Shown here: in pieces, positions 39,061 to 48,546 of the stretch
Position numbering within the stretch: position 1 is the stretch's first letter
How the letters are laid out: each line of letters begins with the position of its first letter
IMG/VR virus record: IMGVR_UViG_3300045044_000056
Coordinates: 21,184 to 85,183 of that record
Length of the DNA: 64,000 bases
Reading direction: 5' to 3' (one strand)
DNA from: a virus
Notes under the pieces: model-generated
The model's input: only the letters and a program-made list of their open reading frames with translations
Database searches by the model: none
What the model was told of the DNA's origin: nothing
Translations under genes and position numbers: made by a program

Positions 39061-40950
39061 TTAAGCGGCGACGTTGAGCTGCTGCTCGAGCTGGGCCACC
39101 ATCTGGTCAATGGCGGGCTTGTAGCGCGCGCTCATGGTGGTGATCAGTTTGAGCACCGGCGGCTCTTCGGCGACGAACCCGACGGTCAGGTGACCGAGCC
39201 GGATCTCGTTGGCGGAGTTGAGCGCACCGCGGAACGTGGCGTGACCATCGATGATCTGCTCACGTGCTTTCAGCACGCCGAGGAAGTCGTTGATGGTGGT
39301 GATGACATTGTGCACCGTCTGCCGATCGATGTTGGCTCGACCGAGGTAGGTGCGCAGCGCCGGCATCAAGCTCAGGTGGATGTAGTCACGCCCGCGCTTG
39401 ACGTTGATCATTTGCCACAAGGGATCGTCGCCGACGTTGTCGAGGGTGATCGAGATGAAGCCGCCCGAGGAGATGGCGGACTCGATACCGATCAGACCAC
39501 GGGCGATGATGCCGATGTTGGCCGCCAGCAGCTGCTGCCCTTCGGTGGCTGGGTCAGTCAGGTTGAAGTTGACGGTGCGGGCCGGGCCGACAATGCCCTG
39601 AATGGGCTGGTTGGCCCACGAGTGGAACGGCGCCCCAGTAGCGAAGTCGCGCGCCACCGCCAGCCCGATCTCACGCGGCGCCCGCGGCACCACGATGATG
39701 TTGCTGGAGACCGGGTCCATGATCTTGACGCCGCCCGAGACCGCGATCAGCCGCTGGTGGTTCATGGTGGTGCGCCAGTTCTCGTCAGCGATCTGGCTAA
39801 TACCGGCCGACTCCACGACGGCGACGCCGATCAGGTTGTCGAGCACTGCCGGCAACGCTGCGCACACCGGGTTGGCGCCGAGCGCCATGGTGGCAGTCAT
39901 CGTGCACTGGGTCGCCGCGATGGCGTCGCGACCGCCGGTCAGGGTCGGGCCAGACAGCGACAGGCCGGTCACGGTGGTGCCGAGGGTGAACGAGTTGCCG
40001 GAGGCGCCCGCGGTGTCGTCTACGATGTTGATGGTGCCCGTTACCAGCGTGTAGGTGCACTTGCTGATCTGGGTGTCGGCGGTCGAGTTCAGGAACGTCA
40101 CTAGGCTGTTGAGGGTGGCTGACAGATTGGCGCCGATCTGGACTTGGTTACCCACCGGGGTGCCCGATACGAAGGTGACGGTGCTGCCATTGAGGTTGAT
40201 GGTGGCCCCGATGCCCGGCTGCTGATTGAAAATCATCGAGCCGGACGCGGCCAGCGCCGTGATGGGCGGACCATCGGGCGGCGGCACGGTCACCAACGGC
40301 GCCACCGTCATCCAGGCGCCCCAACTGTCGATGGTGATATCCTGGTTGTGGATCGAGCCGTCGGCCTCGGCCACCACATGCGCTACCGGCTGGATCAGAT
40401 TGGCGCCGTTAGTCTCGCCACCGCCCGGGGCGAACGTCAACTGATACATGGCGCCCGGCTTATAACCCTGCCCGACCGTGTTGACGTTGAGCGTGTTGAG
40501 GCTGTTGGCCTGCTGCCCGGTATAACCAGGTGCACAGATTAGCCGCGGCGTGCAGTACAGCATGTTTGGCGCCTTGGTGAACGCCCACACTCCGGTCTGC
40601 AGGATCGAGTTGCCCATCACCTTCGAGATGGTCTGCTGCAGTTTCAGGTTGGCATTGGCGTCGGTGCCGTAGTCGGTGCGAACGATCACAATCTGCGCTG
40701 CGACCTGGAAGTCGGCGAGCTGCGCGTTGATGCCGTTGATGGCGTCGGGGATGTAGCCGTCGGTCCCCAGCGCGGTCAGCTTATCAACGTCGTTGCTGTA
40801 GACCAGCACCGGCGTGTTGAGCGGATAGATCGTGGCATCAGCCGTCGAGCACGGCCCGATGATGCCGATCACATCCATGTTGGCGCCCAGGACGGGTTTG
40901 GCCTGGTCATCAACCTGGATAAACTGTAAGCCGAAATATGGCTGAGACAT
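39061..40950 (-). CDS. Contractile tail sheath protein
   Basis: This 629-residue protein has the sheath signatures GIIGPCSTADATIYPLNTPVLVYS and AGCTG-like ANIGIIARGLIGIESA, VKRGRDYIHLSLMPALRTYLG near the C-terminus. It is longer than P2 FI (about 400 residues) because of an inserted domain at about residues 233-340 that resembles one in the capsid protein at 55160. The sheath contracts to drive the tube through the envelope. Confidence 0.88.
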   Translation of the reverse strand: MSQPYFGLQFIQVDDQAKPVLGANMDVIGIIGPCSTADATIYPLNTPVLVYSNDVDKLTALGTDGYIPDAINGINAQLADFQVAAQIVIVRTDYGTDANANLKLQQTISKVMGNSILQTGVWAFTKAPNMLYCTPRLICAPGYTGQQANSLNTLNVNTVGQGYKPGAMYQLTFAPGGGETNGANLIQPVAHVVAEADGSIHNQDITIDSWGAWMTVAPLVTVPPPDGPPITALAASGSMIFNQQPGIGATINLNGSTVTFVSGTPVGNQVQIGANLSATLNSLVTFLNSTADTQISKCTYTLVTGTINIVDDTAGASGNSFTLGTTVTGLSLSGPTLTGGRDAIAATQCTMTATMALGANPVCAALPAVLDNLIGVAVVESAGISQIADENWRTTMNHQRLIAVSGGVKIMDPVSSNIIVVPRAPREIGLAVARDFATGAPFHSWANQPIQGIVGPARTVNFNLTDPATEGQQLLAANIGIIARGLIGIESAISSGGFISITLDNVGDDPLWQMINVKRGRDYIHLSLMPALRTYLGRANIDRQTVHNVITTINDFLGVLKAREQIIDGHATFRGALNSANEIRLGHLTVGFVAEEPPVLKLITTMSARYKPAIDQMVAQLEQQLNVAA

Positions 40951-40989
40951 GAGCCATCCTTTCTTTGGGTATGGAGGAGGAATAGAGGA

Positions 40990-41014
40990 CCGGCGGCTGC
41001 CGTCAGGCCGCCGG
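40990..41014. other. Hairpin in the gap upstream of the sheath gene
   Basis: CCGGCGGC (40990-40997) pairs with GCCGCCGG (41007-41014). No T-tract follows on either strand. It may protect or process the sheath mRNA 5' end. The other 75 bp of this gap hold only an RBS-like AAGAAAGG before the sheath ATG. Confidence 0.35.
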
Positions 41015-41052
41015 CAAGTTATCCGCTAGCCAGGGAGGAACGTGCTAGGGGA

Positions 41053-41289
41053 TCAGAACTCTAGGCTGGGCGTCATGATTTCCAGCTCGGTCTTCTCGTT
41101 GCCCGACTGGCTGCCACCAAACAGTTTGATGGTGATGATCGGCGCACGGTTCGGTGTGTCGGGCGGATCGGTGAAGAACGTCAGAAGCCGGACGTAATAG
41201 TCGCTGTTAGGATCTGGCTGGATATCGCTGACCAGAATTGTCTGCACGCCATCGAGTTCGAGCGTGACATTGTTGAAGTTGATGGCCAT
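41053..41289 (-). CDS. Hypothetical virion protein
   Basis: This 78-residue beta-rich protein reads INFNNVTLELDGVQTILVSDIQPDP and IITIKLFGGSQSGNEKTELEI. It is located between a fibre gene and the sheath gene. It is likely a small structural protein, with no family recognised. Confidence 0.55.
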   Translation of the reverse strand: MAINFNNVTLELDGVQTILVSDIQPDPNSDYYVRLLTFFTDPPDTPNRAPIITIKLFGGSQSGNEKTELEIMTPSLEF

Positions 41290-41296
41290 TGGTTCC

Positions 41297-42535
41297 TCAT
41301 GCAGTCCAGATCATCCAATCCTGCAGTTTCACGTCTGGCAAACCACCGCCAGGAGATGCGTACCAAGCGTGGTAAAAATTCTGCACACCCGGCGCCCACG
41401 GTGACTGGGCAGAATAAGTAAGCGTTGCGCCAGGAACCGTATATACCCCTGATGCAGCATATGCGCCGCCTGCCGACATCGAACAAGTCGAAGTATCGCC
41501 GTTGATATAACAAGTGCTAGGATAGTTGCAGTTGATGATCGGACCCGATGAATAAACGTAAGTCTGCTGCGGTAGATTAGACAAATTGGGGACACTTGCA
41601 GATGGCTGCAATGGCGTGCTTAAGGTCCAGGTCTGTGACGTACCTTCAAAAGTGACCGTGCAACTCACCGATGCGCCATAAGCAACCGTCGATGGCGCGT
41701 TCATTCGCAGATAAATCGTGTCGCCCGGATTGGCCGTGCCACCTGTACCCCAAGGACCGCCGGACGAATTAGAAATCTGCGCACCGCCGCCACTGACCGA
41801 GATGGAACCCGCTAGATTGCAGTTGGTGATCGGCGCCGACACCATATAGGTGCCGCTGTTGGGCAGCACGACATTGGCGGCATAGCCGCCAGGATTGACC
41901 GAAGAGAAGTTGAATGACGGTTGCGTGCAAGCCGTAACTGAGAAGGTCTGACTGACGCCCTCGATACTAACCGTAGCCGTATTTGTTTGATTGTAATTCG
42001 GCACAGTCAACCGCACGTAGATAGTGCCGCCCGGATTGATGGTAGTGCTCGTGCCCCAAGTCGAGCCGTTATTGGAAATCTGCGCAGTGCTGCCGGTCAC
42101 CGTGACAGGTGTTGTTGCCACGATATTATCGACAACCGAGCTAGAAGTGACGATCGAACCGGGCGCCGAGATCGGCGCATTAGTAAAACTGAACGACGGC
42201 GGCTGGCCAACGGCCACCGTATAGTTCTGCGACACCGTTCCGATGGTCACGGTGCAAACATTCTGCGAGCCAAATACGTTGGGCGCGTCCTGCCGAACAT
42301 AAACGATGCCGCCAACCGGGATGGACGCGCTCGCGGCCCAGGTCGATCCGTCGGCCGACACCTGGGCGTTGAGCCCACCGCTGACAGTCGCGGTCGTCGT
42401 TCCCGGCAGATTGGCAACTGGCGACGACGCTTGAACCTGCGTGGCGCCCTTCACCGCGTAGGTGAACGGGAACGAGAAACTGATTGGCAGCGCCACCGCG
42501 CCGAGGAAGCCGCGCGTCGCGGGCAGGATCAGCAT
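41297..42535 (-). CDS. Ig-like repeat virion protein
   Basis: This 412-residue protein starts at ATG 42535 with a hydrophobic N-terminus (LILPATRGFLGAVALPISFSF). It holds about three to four repeats of roughly 90 residues with the core STAQISNNGSTWGTSTTINPGGTIYVRLTVP. The repeats are beta-sandwich-like, as on fibre or decoration proteins that stick to carbohydrates. The ATG overlaps the upstream fibre stop (TGATG). Confidence 0.65.
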   Translation of the reverse strand: MLILPATRGFLGAVALPISFSFPFTYAVKGATQVQASSPVANLPGTTTATVSGGLNAQVSADGSTWAASASIPVGGIVYVRQDAPNVFGSQNVCTVTIGTVSQNYTVAVGQPPSFSFTNAPISAPGSIVTSSSVVDNIVATTPVTVTGSTAQISNNGSTWGTSTTINPGGTIYVRLTVPNYNQTNTATVSIEGVSQTFSVTACTQPSFNFSSVNPGGYAANVVLPNSGTYMVSAPITNCNLAGSISVSGGGAQISNSSGGPWGTGGTANPGDTIYLRMNAPSTVAYGASVSCTVTFEGTSQTWTLSTPLQPSASVPNLSNLPQQTYVYSSGPIINCNYPSTCYINGDTSTCSMSAGGAYAASGVYTVPGATLTYSAQSPWAPGVQNFYHAWYASPGGGLPDVKLQDWMIWTA

Positions 42536-43848
42536 CAGGCCGCCGTATCGCCGCCCAGCACAAACACCGCATTGGTGCCGCTGGTGTTGGACATGCACAT
42601 CAGCGACACCACCGCGTACTGGCCGGCGGTCTTGTACTGACTCTGACGGTTGCGCAGCGTAGCACCAGCTGCCGCCGTCAACGTGACTTGGCCCGCACCG
42701 CCCTGCCACACCAACGCGTTCCAGCCCTTCGGCAGGCTGTTGGGCAGCGTCGCGGTGATAGGCGAGGCATTGGTGAACGTGGTCTGGCGACCGTTGTCGC
42801 TGGCGGTGAAGGTGTAGGTCGTGCCAGTCTGGTCATCAAACACCGCAGCAATCTGCGTCGAGTTGATGGTCGACGCAGCGATCTGCGCCAGCACGAACGC
42901 TGTAGTGGCCAGCTTGGTGGTGTTGTCGTTGGCTGCCGGCGTCGGCGCGGCGGGCGCGCCAGTGAAGGTCGGTGACGCCAACGGCGCGGCGCCGAGTGTG
43001 GACATCGCCGCCGTTGCGTTGGCCGCGCCCAGAAATGAGATAATGAACGCCGACAGCACCATGCCGGCCAGCGTGTCGAGGTTGGCGCTGTGCGGCTGCA
43101 GCCCCGAAGTCGCGCTGTTGACGTAGGCTTGCGTGGCCTTGCCCGCCAGATCGCTGGTCAGGTTGGCGATGTCGCTCTCAACCAGCGACACCGCGCCAGT
43201 CTTGCCGGCGACCGACACCACCGGCCCGGCGGCAATCGAACTCTGCACGCCGGCCACATAGGCGGCGGCAGCCTGTGCATTAGTGTTGGCGGTCTGCGCG
43301 TTAGTGGCAGCGGTCTGTGCCGCGTTAAGGTCATCGACCATTGCCTGCAGCACGCCTGAGCCACAGGTCACTTGCCACTGGGTCGAGACCTTGGTCTTGC
43401 TGGCATAGATGCAAGTGGTGGCCAGGCCGAGACTGGGCGAACCGGTCCAGCTCACCAACTGGCAGACGCCCCAGTTGGTGCTGTCGGTCACGTCCATCAC
43501 CATCAGCCATTTGGTGGGTGTGAACAGCTCCGCACCGGTACTGGTCAGCTGCATGTCGAAGCGTTGGCCAACGACCAGCGACAGGTTGACGCCATCGGCC
43601 TCCGCGACCAGGAACCCGAGCTGCGCCGCCTGCTGCAACGTGGTGAGGAATGGCCCTAACGTTGAATTGATGTTGGCCAACCCCAACTCGACCAGCGTGT
43701 TCTCGGCGGCGTCGTAGCCGTCCATGCGCACGCCGATGCCGTTGATGGAGAAGCACAGCTGACTGATCAAGTTGTTGAGCCACGCCCGCGTGATTGGCGT
43801 CAAATCGGTCTTGACCAGCAGCGAGTTGGGGTCGATGACTTGGGCCAT
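42535..43848 (-). CDS. Tail fibre protein
   Basis: This 437-residue protein has an N-terminal domain of about 160 residues and an Ala/Thr/Asn coiled coil (AAQTAATNAQTANTNAQAAAA). The shaft motif VVSVAGKTGAVSLVESDIANL and PLASPTFTGAPAAPTPAANDNTTKLATTAFV are both standard for phage tail fibres. A beta-rich tip of about 110 residues ends the chain. It is a likely receptor-binding fibre. Confidence 0.8.
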   Translation of the reverse strand: MAQVIDPNSLLVKTDLTPITRAWLNNLISQLCFSINGIGVRMDGYDAAENTLVELGLANINSTLGPFLTTLQQAAQLGFLVAEADGVNLSLVVGQRFDMQLTSTGAELFTPTKWLMVMDVTDSTNWGVCQLVSWTGSPSLGLATTCIYASKTKVSTQWQVTCGSGVLQAMVDDLNAAQTAATNAQTANTNAQAAAAYVAGVQSSIAAGPVVSVAGKTGAVSLVESDIANLTSDLAGKATQAYVNSATSGLQPHSANLDTLAGMVLSAFIISFLGAANATAAMSTLGAAPLASPTFTGAPAAPTPAANDNTTKLATTAFVLAQIAASTINSTQIAAVFDDQTGTTYTFTASDNGRQTTFTNASPITATLPNSLPKGWNALVWQGGAGQVTLTAAAGATLRNRQSQYKTAGQYAVVSLMCMSNTSGTNAVFVLGGDTAA

Positions 43849-43855
43849 CGCGCAC

Positions 43856-44050
43856 TCAGTCCGGCACAGTCAGTGTGAATTGCGCTGCCGAATCGCACAG
43901 GTCAGCGAAGTTCTGACCATTCGGTAACTGACTGTGGTAGATCGCATCCGTCACCTCGTACTCGAAGCCCGGCATGAACTCCACGTTGAAGGCGGTGAAG
44001 ATTGCCTTGACCTTCACCCGGTAGTAGGGAACATCCATACCGTCCTCCAT
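43856..44050 (-). CDS. Small fibre-associated protein
   Basis: This 64-residue protein starts at ATG 44050, overlapping the TAA of the upstream gene. It reads VPYYRVKVKAIFTAFNVEFMPGFEYEVTDAIYHSQLP, beta-rich. Its place between two fibre genes suggests an assembly or cap protein. Confidence 0.5.
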   Translation of the reverse strand: MEDGMDVPYYRVKVKAIFTAFNVEFMPGFEYEVTDAIYHSQLPNGQNFADLCDSAAQFTLTVPD

Positions 44051-46605
44051 TAAGCGCCGAATGCGATGCGCTGGGTGACTACGAAGTTGTCGCCGGTGCC
44101 GTCGGTGGTGCCGTCCAGTTCGACCTGATAAGACGACTGGCCGACGACGTTGAAGGTCCAACTGAACAGATATGTGACGCCATCCGGCTGTAGCACTGGA
44201 GCCGCAGTGACATCCGCGGTCTTATGGGTCGCGCCGTAGTGCAACGTGCACACCAGCGTATGATGCGAGGCGTTCCAGCTGTGCACCAGCGCGATCACCT
44301 TCATGCCTACGGTGGTAGCGCCGCCGCGTGCGATGACGGTCGAGATATGATGGTAGCTGTTGGACGTCGGGCCGGTCAGCTTGACCTGGCTGTTGGTTAG
44401 GCTGACGCCCGGCATCACGTCGGTAGTGCCGGTAAAGATCACTTCAAACGGCAACACCGCCGGATTGCTGGCCAGCGTCGGATTGTCCGGGTCACAGGCA
44501 AACGGCATCCAGGCGCCGGCAACCTGTACTGCATAACTCAAGTCGGTGGCAGGCGGGATGATGTGTTCGGCCAGAACGTCGATAGCGGTAATGCCACCAG
44601 CGAGCTGCAGCGGTGCCAATGCGATGGGGAACCGCAACTGCCCGCCAGACGTGCCTGTCGGCGCATCACCGCGGACGCCACTTGGGAGCATTGGGCTGCC
44701 CCACTGGCCCCACACCAAATAGTGCAGCATAAACCGCAGCGTCTTCGGGCTGGCCGCCACCCGGAACCAGCGCGAGCCGTCGTAATCCCAGCAATCACCC
44801 TGGTGCACGCTGTAGCAAGTGTAATCCACCGAGCACGCAAACTGGTGGTCATAAGTCGAGATCAGATGGAACGAATAACGCTTGCCAGCCTCCAAGAACA
44901 CGGGCGTAAACGTGAGCCGCACCGGGTAGGCATAGACCGGAATGTTCGTGTAGACCGTCTCGAATTCCGTGTGCGTTCCGGTGATGACGGCTTGATACAC
45001 GCCCTGCACGTAAGTGTTAGTCCAAGTAGGCGATTGCTGAAGAATCGTCTGCGAACTAACAATGTCACCGACCAGGATCGGGGCCGAATAACAAGTCTGG
45101 ATCGAACTGGCGTCGAGGTCGAGCCGCGCGATGCACTGTTGGTGGTCCGGCACGCCTTGCTGGTCGCAGCGAAAGATCAGCAGCGTCAGCGGCTGAAAGT
45201 AGTTCGGCACCATGCTGAACACTGTGAGGCCGCCGAGCCATCCGTCTTGTGCGTTCAAGAATGACTGGCCGAAGTGGTTAGCGCTATAGCTCAGGTTGAC
45301 GATGACTTTGCTCCAATAATAGACATCGACATCGTCGAACCAGAAATACTTCTCGCGCACCGATACGTAGCGTGGCCAGTCCCAGTTATCATCTGGATAG
45401 TTGACAACTGTCGTGTTGACCACTGCGACCCAGGTGTCGCCGACGTCGAACCGCAGGTTGATGTAGATCGGATCAGTGGTGCCGGTCACCTTCAACACTG
45501 TGGTCAGCGGCCCTGGTAGATACTGAATGCCACACCGATGGCGCGTGCGTGCCCAGTTCAATTTGCGCGGACTGAACACCCAATAAGGATGCGACAAGAC
45601 GCGCTCGGCCACCCAGTCGAGCGTCGGGAACGAACAATCCATGCGGACACGCATGCCCGACGGCTTCGGCAGCACGAATGTATCCCACGCCTGGATCAGC
45701 GGCTCGGTCAGGTTCAGTAACGCTAGCTTGCCAGTCCAACCGGCGCTCGATGCTTGAAACCGCAAGCCCTCGTGGACAAACCCGCTATAGAGACCATCGA
45801 CGTTAGTGCCCACCGCCGAATAGGTCGTGTCCAGGAAGTTGTCAGTGTTGTCCATCACGTACGAGGCTGGGCGGTTGATTAGCTGCCAAATCTGATTGAC
45901 CAGATCGACCAGTTTCTGAAACTTGTCCCAAGTCACGAAGTTCGCCAGCATAGCGGCCAATGCCGCCAGCGATGACTGCAACGTAGCAATTTGCCCGTTG
46001 ACAATTGACTGCCACGCGAGGAGCGCTTGGATTTGGGCTTCAACGGAAGTTAAGTTAGCCAGTTGCGTAGCAGTGACTTGCTGGATCGACACCACGCCTG
46101 ATGGGTTCAACAGCACATAGGCGACCAGCAAGTTGGTCGCGGACACTGGCGGAAACGACGGACTGGGCGCTTCGACACCGTTGACCGAGCCGACGTTGCA
46201 GACGCGGATCTCGGTCATTGCCACGCTCTCGGGCTGCGCCTGCCCGGTGTCGGCATCGACCACAAAATTACGTGGCTGCACATCGGTCTGGACCGTAGTG
46301 CCCCAGGCCACGATGGCGATCTGCCGTTGCTGCGTCACCGGCATGGCACCCGCGATGGTCTGGAAGTCAATGGTGACCGGGTCTTCCAGAATATAGACCG
46401 CCCCACCCCAGTACAGGCGGCCGGGCGCGATAGTCACTTGCGTCGCCGCTGCCTTGCTGACAGTAAGGCCAGTGTAAGCGTTGCCGGCGTCGATGGCATC
46501 TACAACAATGTCGTCAATGGATTTTCCAATCCAATCCTGCATGTTGTTGAAGTCGCCAGCTTGGGTTTCCATATTGTCCTCAAAGAGGACATCTTTTTCA
46601 GCCAT
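44050..46605 (-). CDS. Large baseplate/appendage protein
   Basis: This 851-residue protein begins with an attachment-like domain (DWIGKSIDDIVVDAIDAGNAYTGLTVSKAAATQVTIAPGRLYWGG) and has a coiled coil at about residues 185-235 (QALLAWQSIVNGQIATLQSSLAALAAM). A long beta-rich remainder is rich in Tyr/Trp/Cys. The N-terminal part resembles phage proteins annotated as DUF4815 or appendage attachment (uncertain). It probably anchors fibres to the baseplate. Confidence 0.6.
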   Translation of the reverse strand: MAEKDVLFEDNMETQAGDFNNMQDWIGKSIDDIVVDAIDAGNAYTGLTVSKAAATQVTIAPGRLYWGGAVYILEDPVTIDFQTIAGAMPVTQQRQIAIVAWGTTVQTDVQPRNFVVDADTGQAQPESVAMTEIRVCNVGSVNGVEAPSPSFPPVSATNLLVAYVLLNPSGVVSIQQVTATQLANLTSVEAQIQALLAWQSIVNGQIATLQSSLAALAAMLANFVTWDKFQKLVDLVNQIWQLINRPASYVMDNTDNFLDTTYSAVGTNVDGLYSGFVHEGLRFQASSAGWTGKLALLNLTEPLIQAWDTFVLPKPSGMRVRMDCSFPTLDWVAERVLSHPYWVFSPRKLNWARTRHRCGIQYLPGPLTTVLKVTGTTDPIYINLRFDVGDTWVAVVNTTVVNYPDDNWDWPRYVSVREKYFWFDDVDVYYWSKVIVNLSYSANHFGQSFLNAQDGWLGGLTVFSMVPNYFQPLTLLIFRCDQQGVPDHQQCIARLDLDASSIQTCYSAPILVGDIVSSQTILQQSPTWTNTYVQGVYQAVITGTHTEFETVYTNIPVYAYPVRLTFTPVFLEAGKRYSFHLISTYDHQFACSVDYTCYSVHQGDCWDYDGSRWFRVAASPKTLRFMLHYLVWGQWGSPMLPSGVRGDAPTGTSGGQLRFPIALAPLQLAGGITAIDVLAEHIIPPATDLSYAVQVAGAWMPFACDPDNPTLASNPAVLPFEVIFTGTTDVMPGVSLTNSQVKLTGPTSNSYHHISTVIARGGATTVGMKVIALVHSWNASHHTLVCTLHYGATHKTADVTAAPVLQPDGVTYLFSWTFNVVGQSSYQVELDGTTDGTGDNFVVTQRIAFGA

Positions 46606-46614
46606 CGCTAGCTC

Positions 46615-48546
46615 CTAACTGATGTCGGTGAGGTACTGGCCGATCTTGAACCGACCATCTAAGACGGTGATGTCGCGCAGCTGGATGATGCGCTTGACCC
46701 GCGTGTTGATCAGCACGGTGTCGCGCGCTGCCATTGAAGCGGTCACCGCACGCCGCAGCTTGTCGATCAATTTTGTATTGCGCGGCGGAAAGTAACGGCC
46801 CGAACCGAAGTAGTAATTGGCGCGCGCATAAAATCGCGGCCAGACGAAGGTGGCCTGAATTTTGGCCTCGGCGGTGTACTTGGGAATGCCGAACCGCGAC
46901 CGCCCCATGTAGACGTAGGCCTTGCGATAATCGGGCAGCCGGGTCGCATCAAACAGGTACCAACGCTCATACAGATACATCCAGGCGTTTGACTTGGTCA
47001 GGTAGGCGTAGTGCATCGGGGTATTGCAGTAGAACTCGAAAATACGGCGCGGATGCTTGACGTAGACATGTTCCGGCCGCACCTGGAGCGGCTCCAGCCC
47101 CGGCTTGATGGTTTGGAAGATCGCCTGAAACTGCGTGATGTCGAGCGAGCCGTCGCGCGGAATGCGCACCAGCCGCTCATTGGTATAGGGTATCCGGCCC
47201 AGGATCACCGCATGCTTGCGCGTTTTGTTGAGCGCATAACCCTGCGGCAGCAGATATTGCTTATTGCCAGCGCCCGGATAGTAGATGTTGCCGCTGATTG
47301 CGGGCAGCATCACCTCGTCATAGTAGGTCGGTTTTTGGCGTCCGGCCAGAACGCCGTATACCCGCCGCACCGTACACTCGGTCTCGACCCCGGTGCGCGG
47401 TTCATACACCGTGCAGCGGCGCAGGTACTTGCCGCCAGCGTTGTAGTTGGTCGGATAGAACTTCCACAGCGGCCCGAAGAAGTGTCCATTGTGCACGAAC
47501 TTCTTTCGACCGGCGCCGCCGCGCACCAACTGGAACCCGCCCAGGTAATTCAGCCACGGCAGCTGCGGGCGTGGCGCGTACGGATAGATGCGCAGCTGCG
47601 GAAACCGCGCGACGTACGCCTTGCGCTCGGCGTCAGTCAATGCTGGCCCCGGCATGAACTGCGCTGGTGGTGAGGTGACCTTGACGGTCTTAGCGGTAAA
47701 GCCGGGCGACGCGTTGATGGTGTTGACGAAGTCGATCAGTCCGAGACGGCTGCCGCGCTCGTATTTGAACCGCCACTGATTAGCAGTGAACCAGCGGCGG
47801 AACTCGGTCGGCCAGTCGTCCTCCCACAGATTGACTCCCATCGCCCACGCCAAGAAGGGCAGGTTCTCTGTGTAGATGCGCCATGGGTCCCACTGGTCTT
47901 TGACCAGCTCGGCGTAAGTCTGCGTCAGCCGGAAAGCATCAACATCGGCCAGCGCCTTTTCCAACCCGGCGGCGTTGCGGTACAACACCGCCGAACCGGC
48001 ATCCTCGATGATGCCTGGCCACATGAAGTCGGCCTGCAGCCAGGTCGTGCCGACCGTCAGTGACGTCTCGCCGGTCCAACTCGCTGCCAACTCCATGAAG
48101 TTGATCAGGTTGGGCCGGACCATATGGCCGCGACCGTCCCAGGCGCCGTAGGGCGAACCGGTGTCGGGGTTGATGAACCCGCCTGGGAACACCGCGCTGA
48201 TCATGTTGCGGTCGAGCCACAACATGGCAGCCTGCGCCGCGACCCCGCTCAAGCTGGCGGCGATCTGCCAGCTCTTGCCTGCGATGGCGGTAAGGCCACC
48301 GGTACCGCTCAACCTGGTGTTGGCGAACGCCGAGCGCTGGATCTGGCTGATGGTCGTGACAAAGATGCCGCCGCCCGCGCCGGCAAACACCGTCCCGGCA
48401 AACGCCGAGCGCTGGATTTGGCGCAGCGGCACGGCGACCACGCCATTGCCTGCGAACGCCGCCGCGATCACCGCCTTAGTTCCAGGCAACGTTGCCTGTA
48501 GCGCACCGCTGCCGTCAAACTCCGCGCCGATGATGAAGGTCGTCAC
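46615..48546 (-). CDS. Tail protein I fused to AGxGxL repeats
   Basis: This 643-residue protein starts with four AGxGxL-type repeats (about residues 1-105). A P2 gpI-like core follows at about residues 200-270: LPFLAWAMGVNLWEDDWPTEFRRWF, then KYERGSRLGLIDFV. A long basic Tyr/Arg-rich C-terminus comes last. Wild-type gpI is about 180 residues, so this is a greatly extended version. It sits right after gpJ, as gpI does in P2. Confidence 0.7.
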   Translation of the reverse strand: MTTFIIGAEFDGSGALQATLPGTKAVIAAAFAGNGVVAVPLRQIQRSAFAGTVFAGAGGGIFVTTISQIQRSAFANTRLSGTGGLTAIAGKSWQIAASLSGVAAQAAMLWLDRNMISAVFPGGFINPDTGSPYGAWDGRGHMVRPNLINFMELAASWTGETSLTVGTTWLQADFMWPGIIEDAGSAVLYRNAAGLEKALADVDAFRLTQTYAELVKDQWDPWRIYTENLPFLAWAMGVNLWEDDWPTEFRRWFTANQWRFKYERGSRLGLIDFVNTINASPGFTAKTVKVTSPPAQFMPGPALTDAERKAYVARFPQLRIYPYAPRPQLPWLNYLGGFQLVRGGAGRKKFVHNGHFFGPLWKFYPTNYNAGGKYLRRCTVYEPRTGVETECTVRRVYGVLAGRQKPTYYDEVMLPAISGNIYYPGAGNKQYLLPQGYALNKTRKHAVILGRIPYTNERLVRIPRDGSLDITQFQAIFQTIKPGLEPLQVRPEHVYVKHPRRIFEFYCNTPMHYAYLTKSNAWMYLYERWYLFDATRLPDYRKAYVYMGRSRFGIPKYTAEAKIQATFVWPRFYARANYYFGSGRYFPPRNTKLIDKLRRAVTASMAARDTVLINTRVKRIIQLRDITVLDGRFKIGQYLTDIS

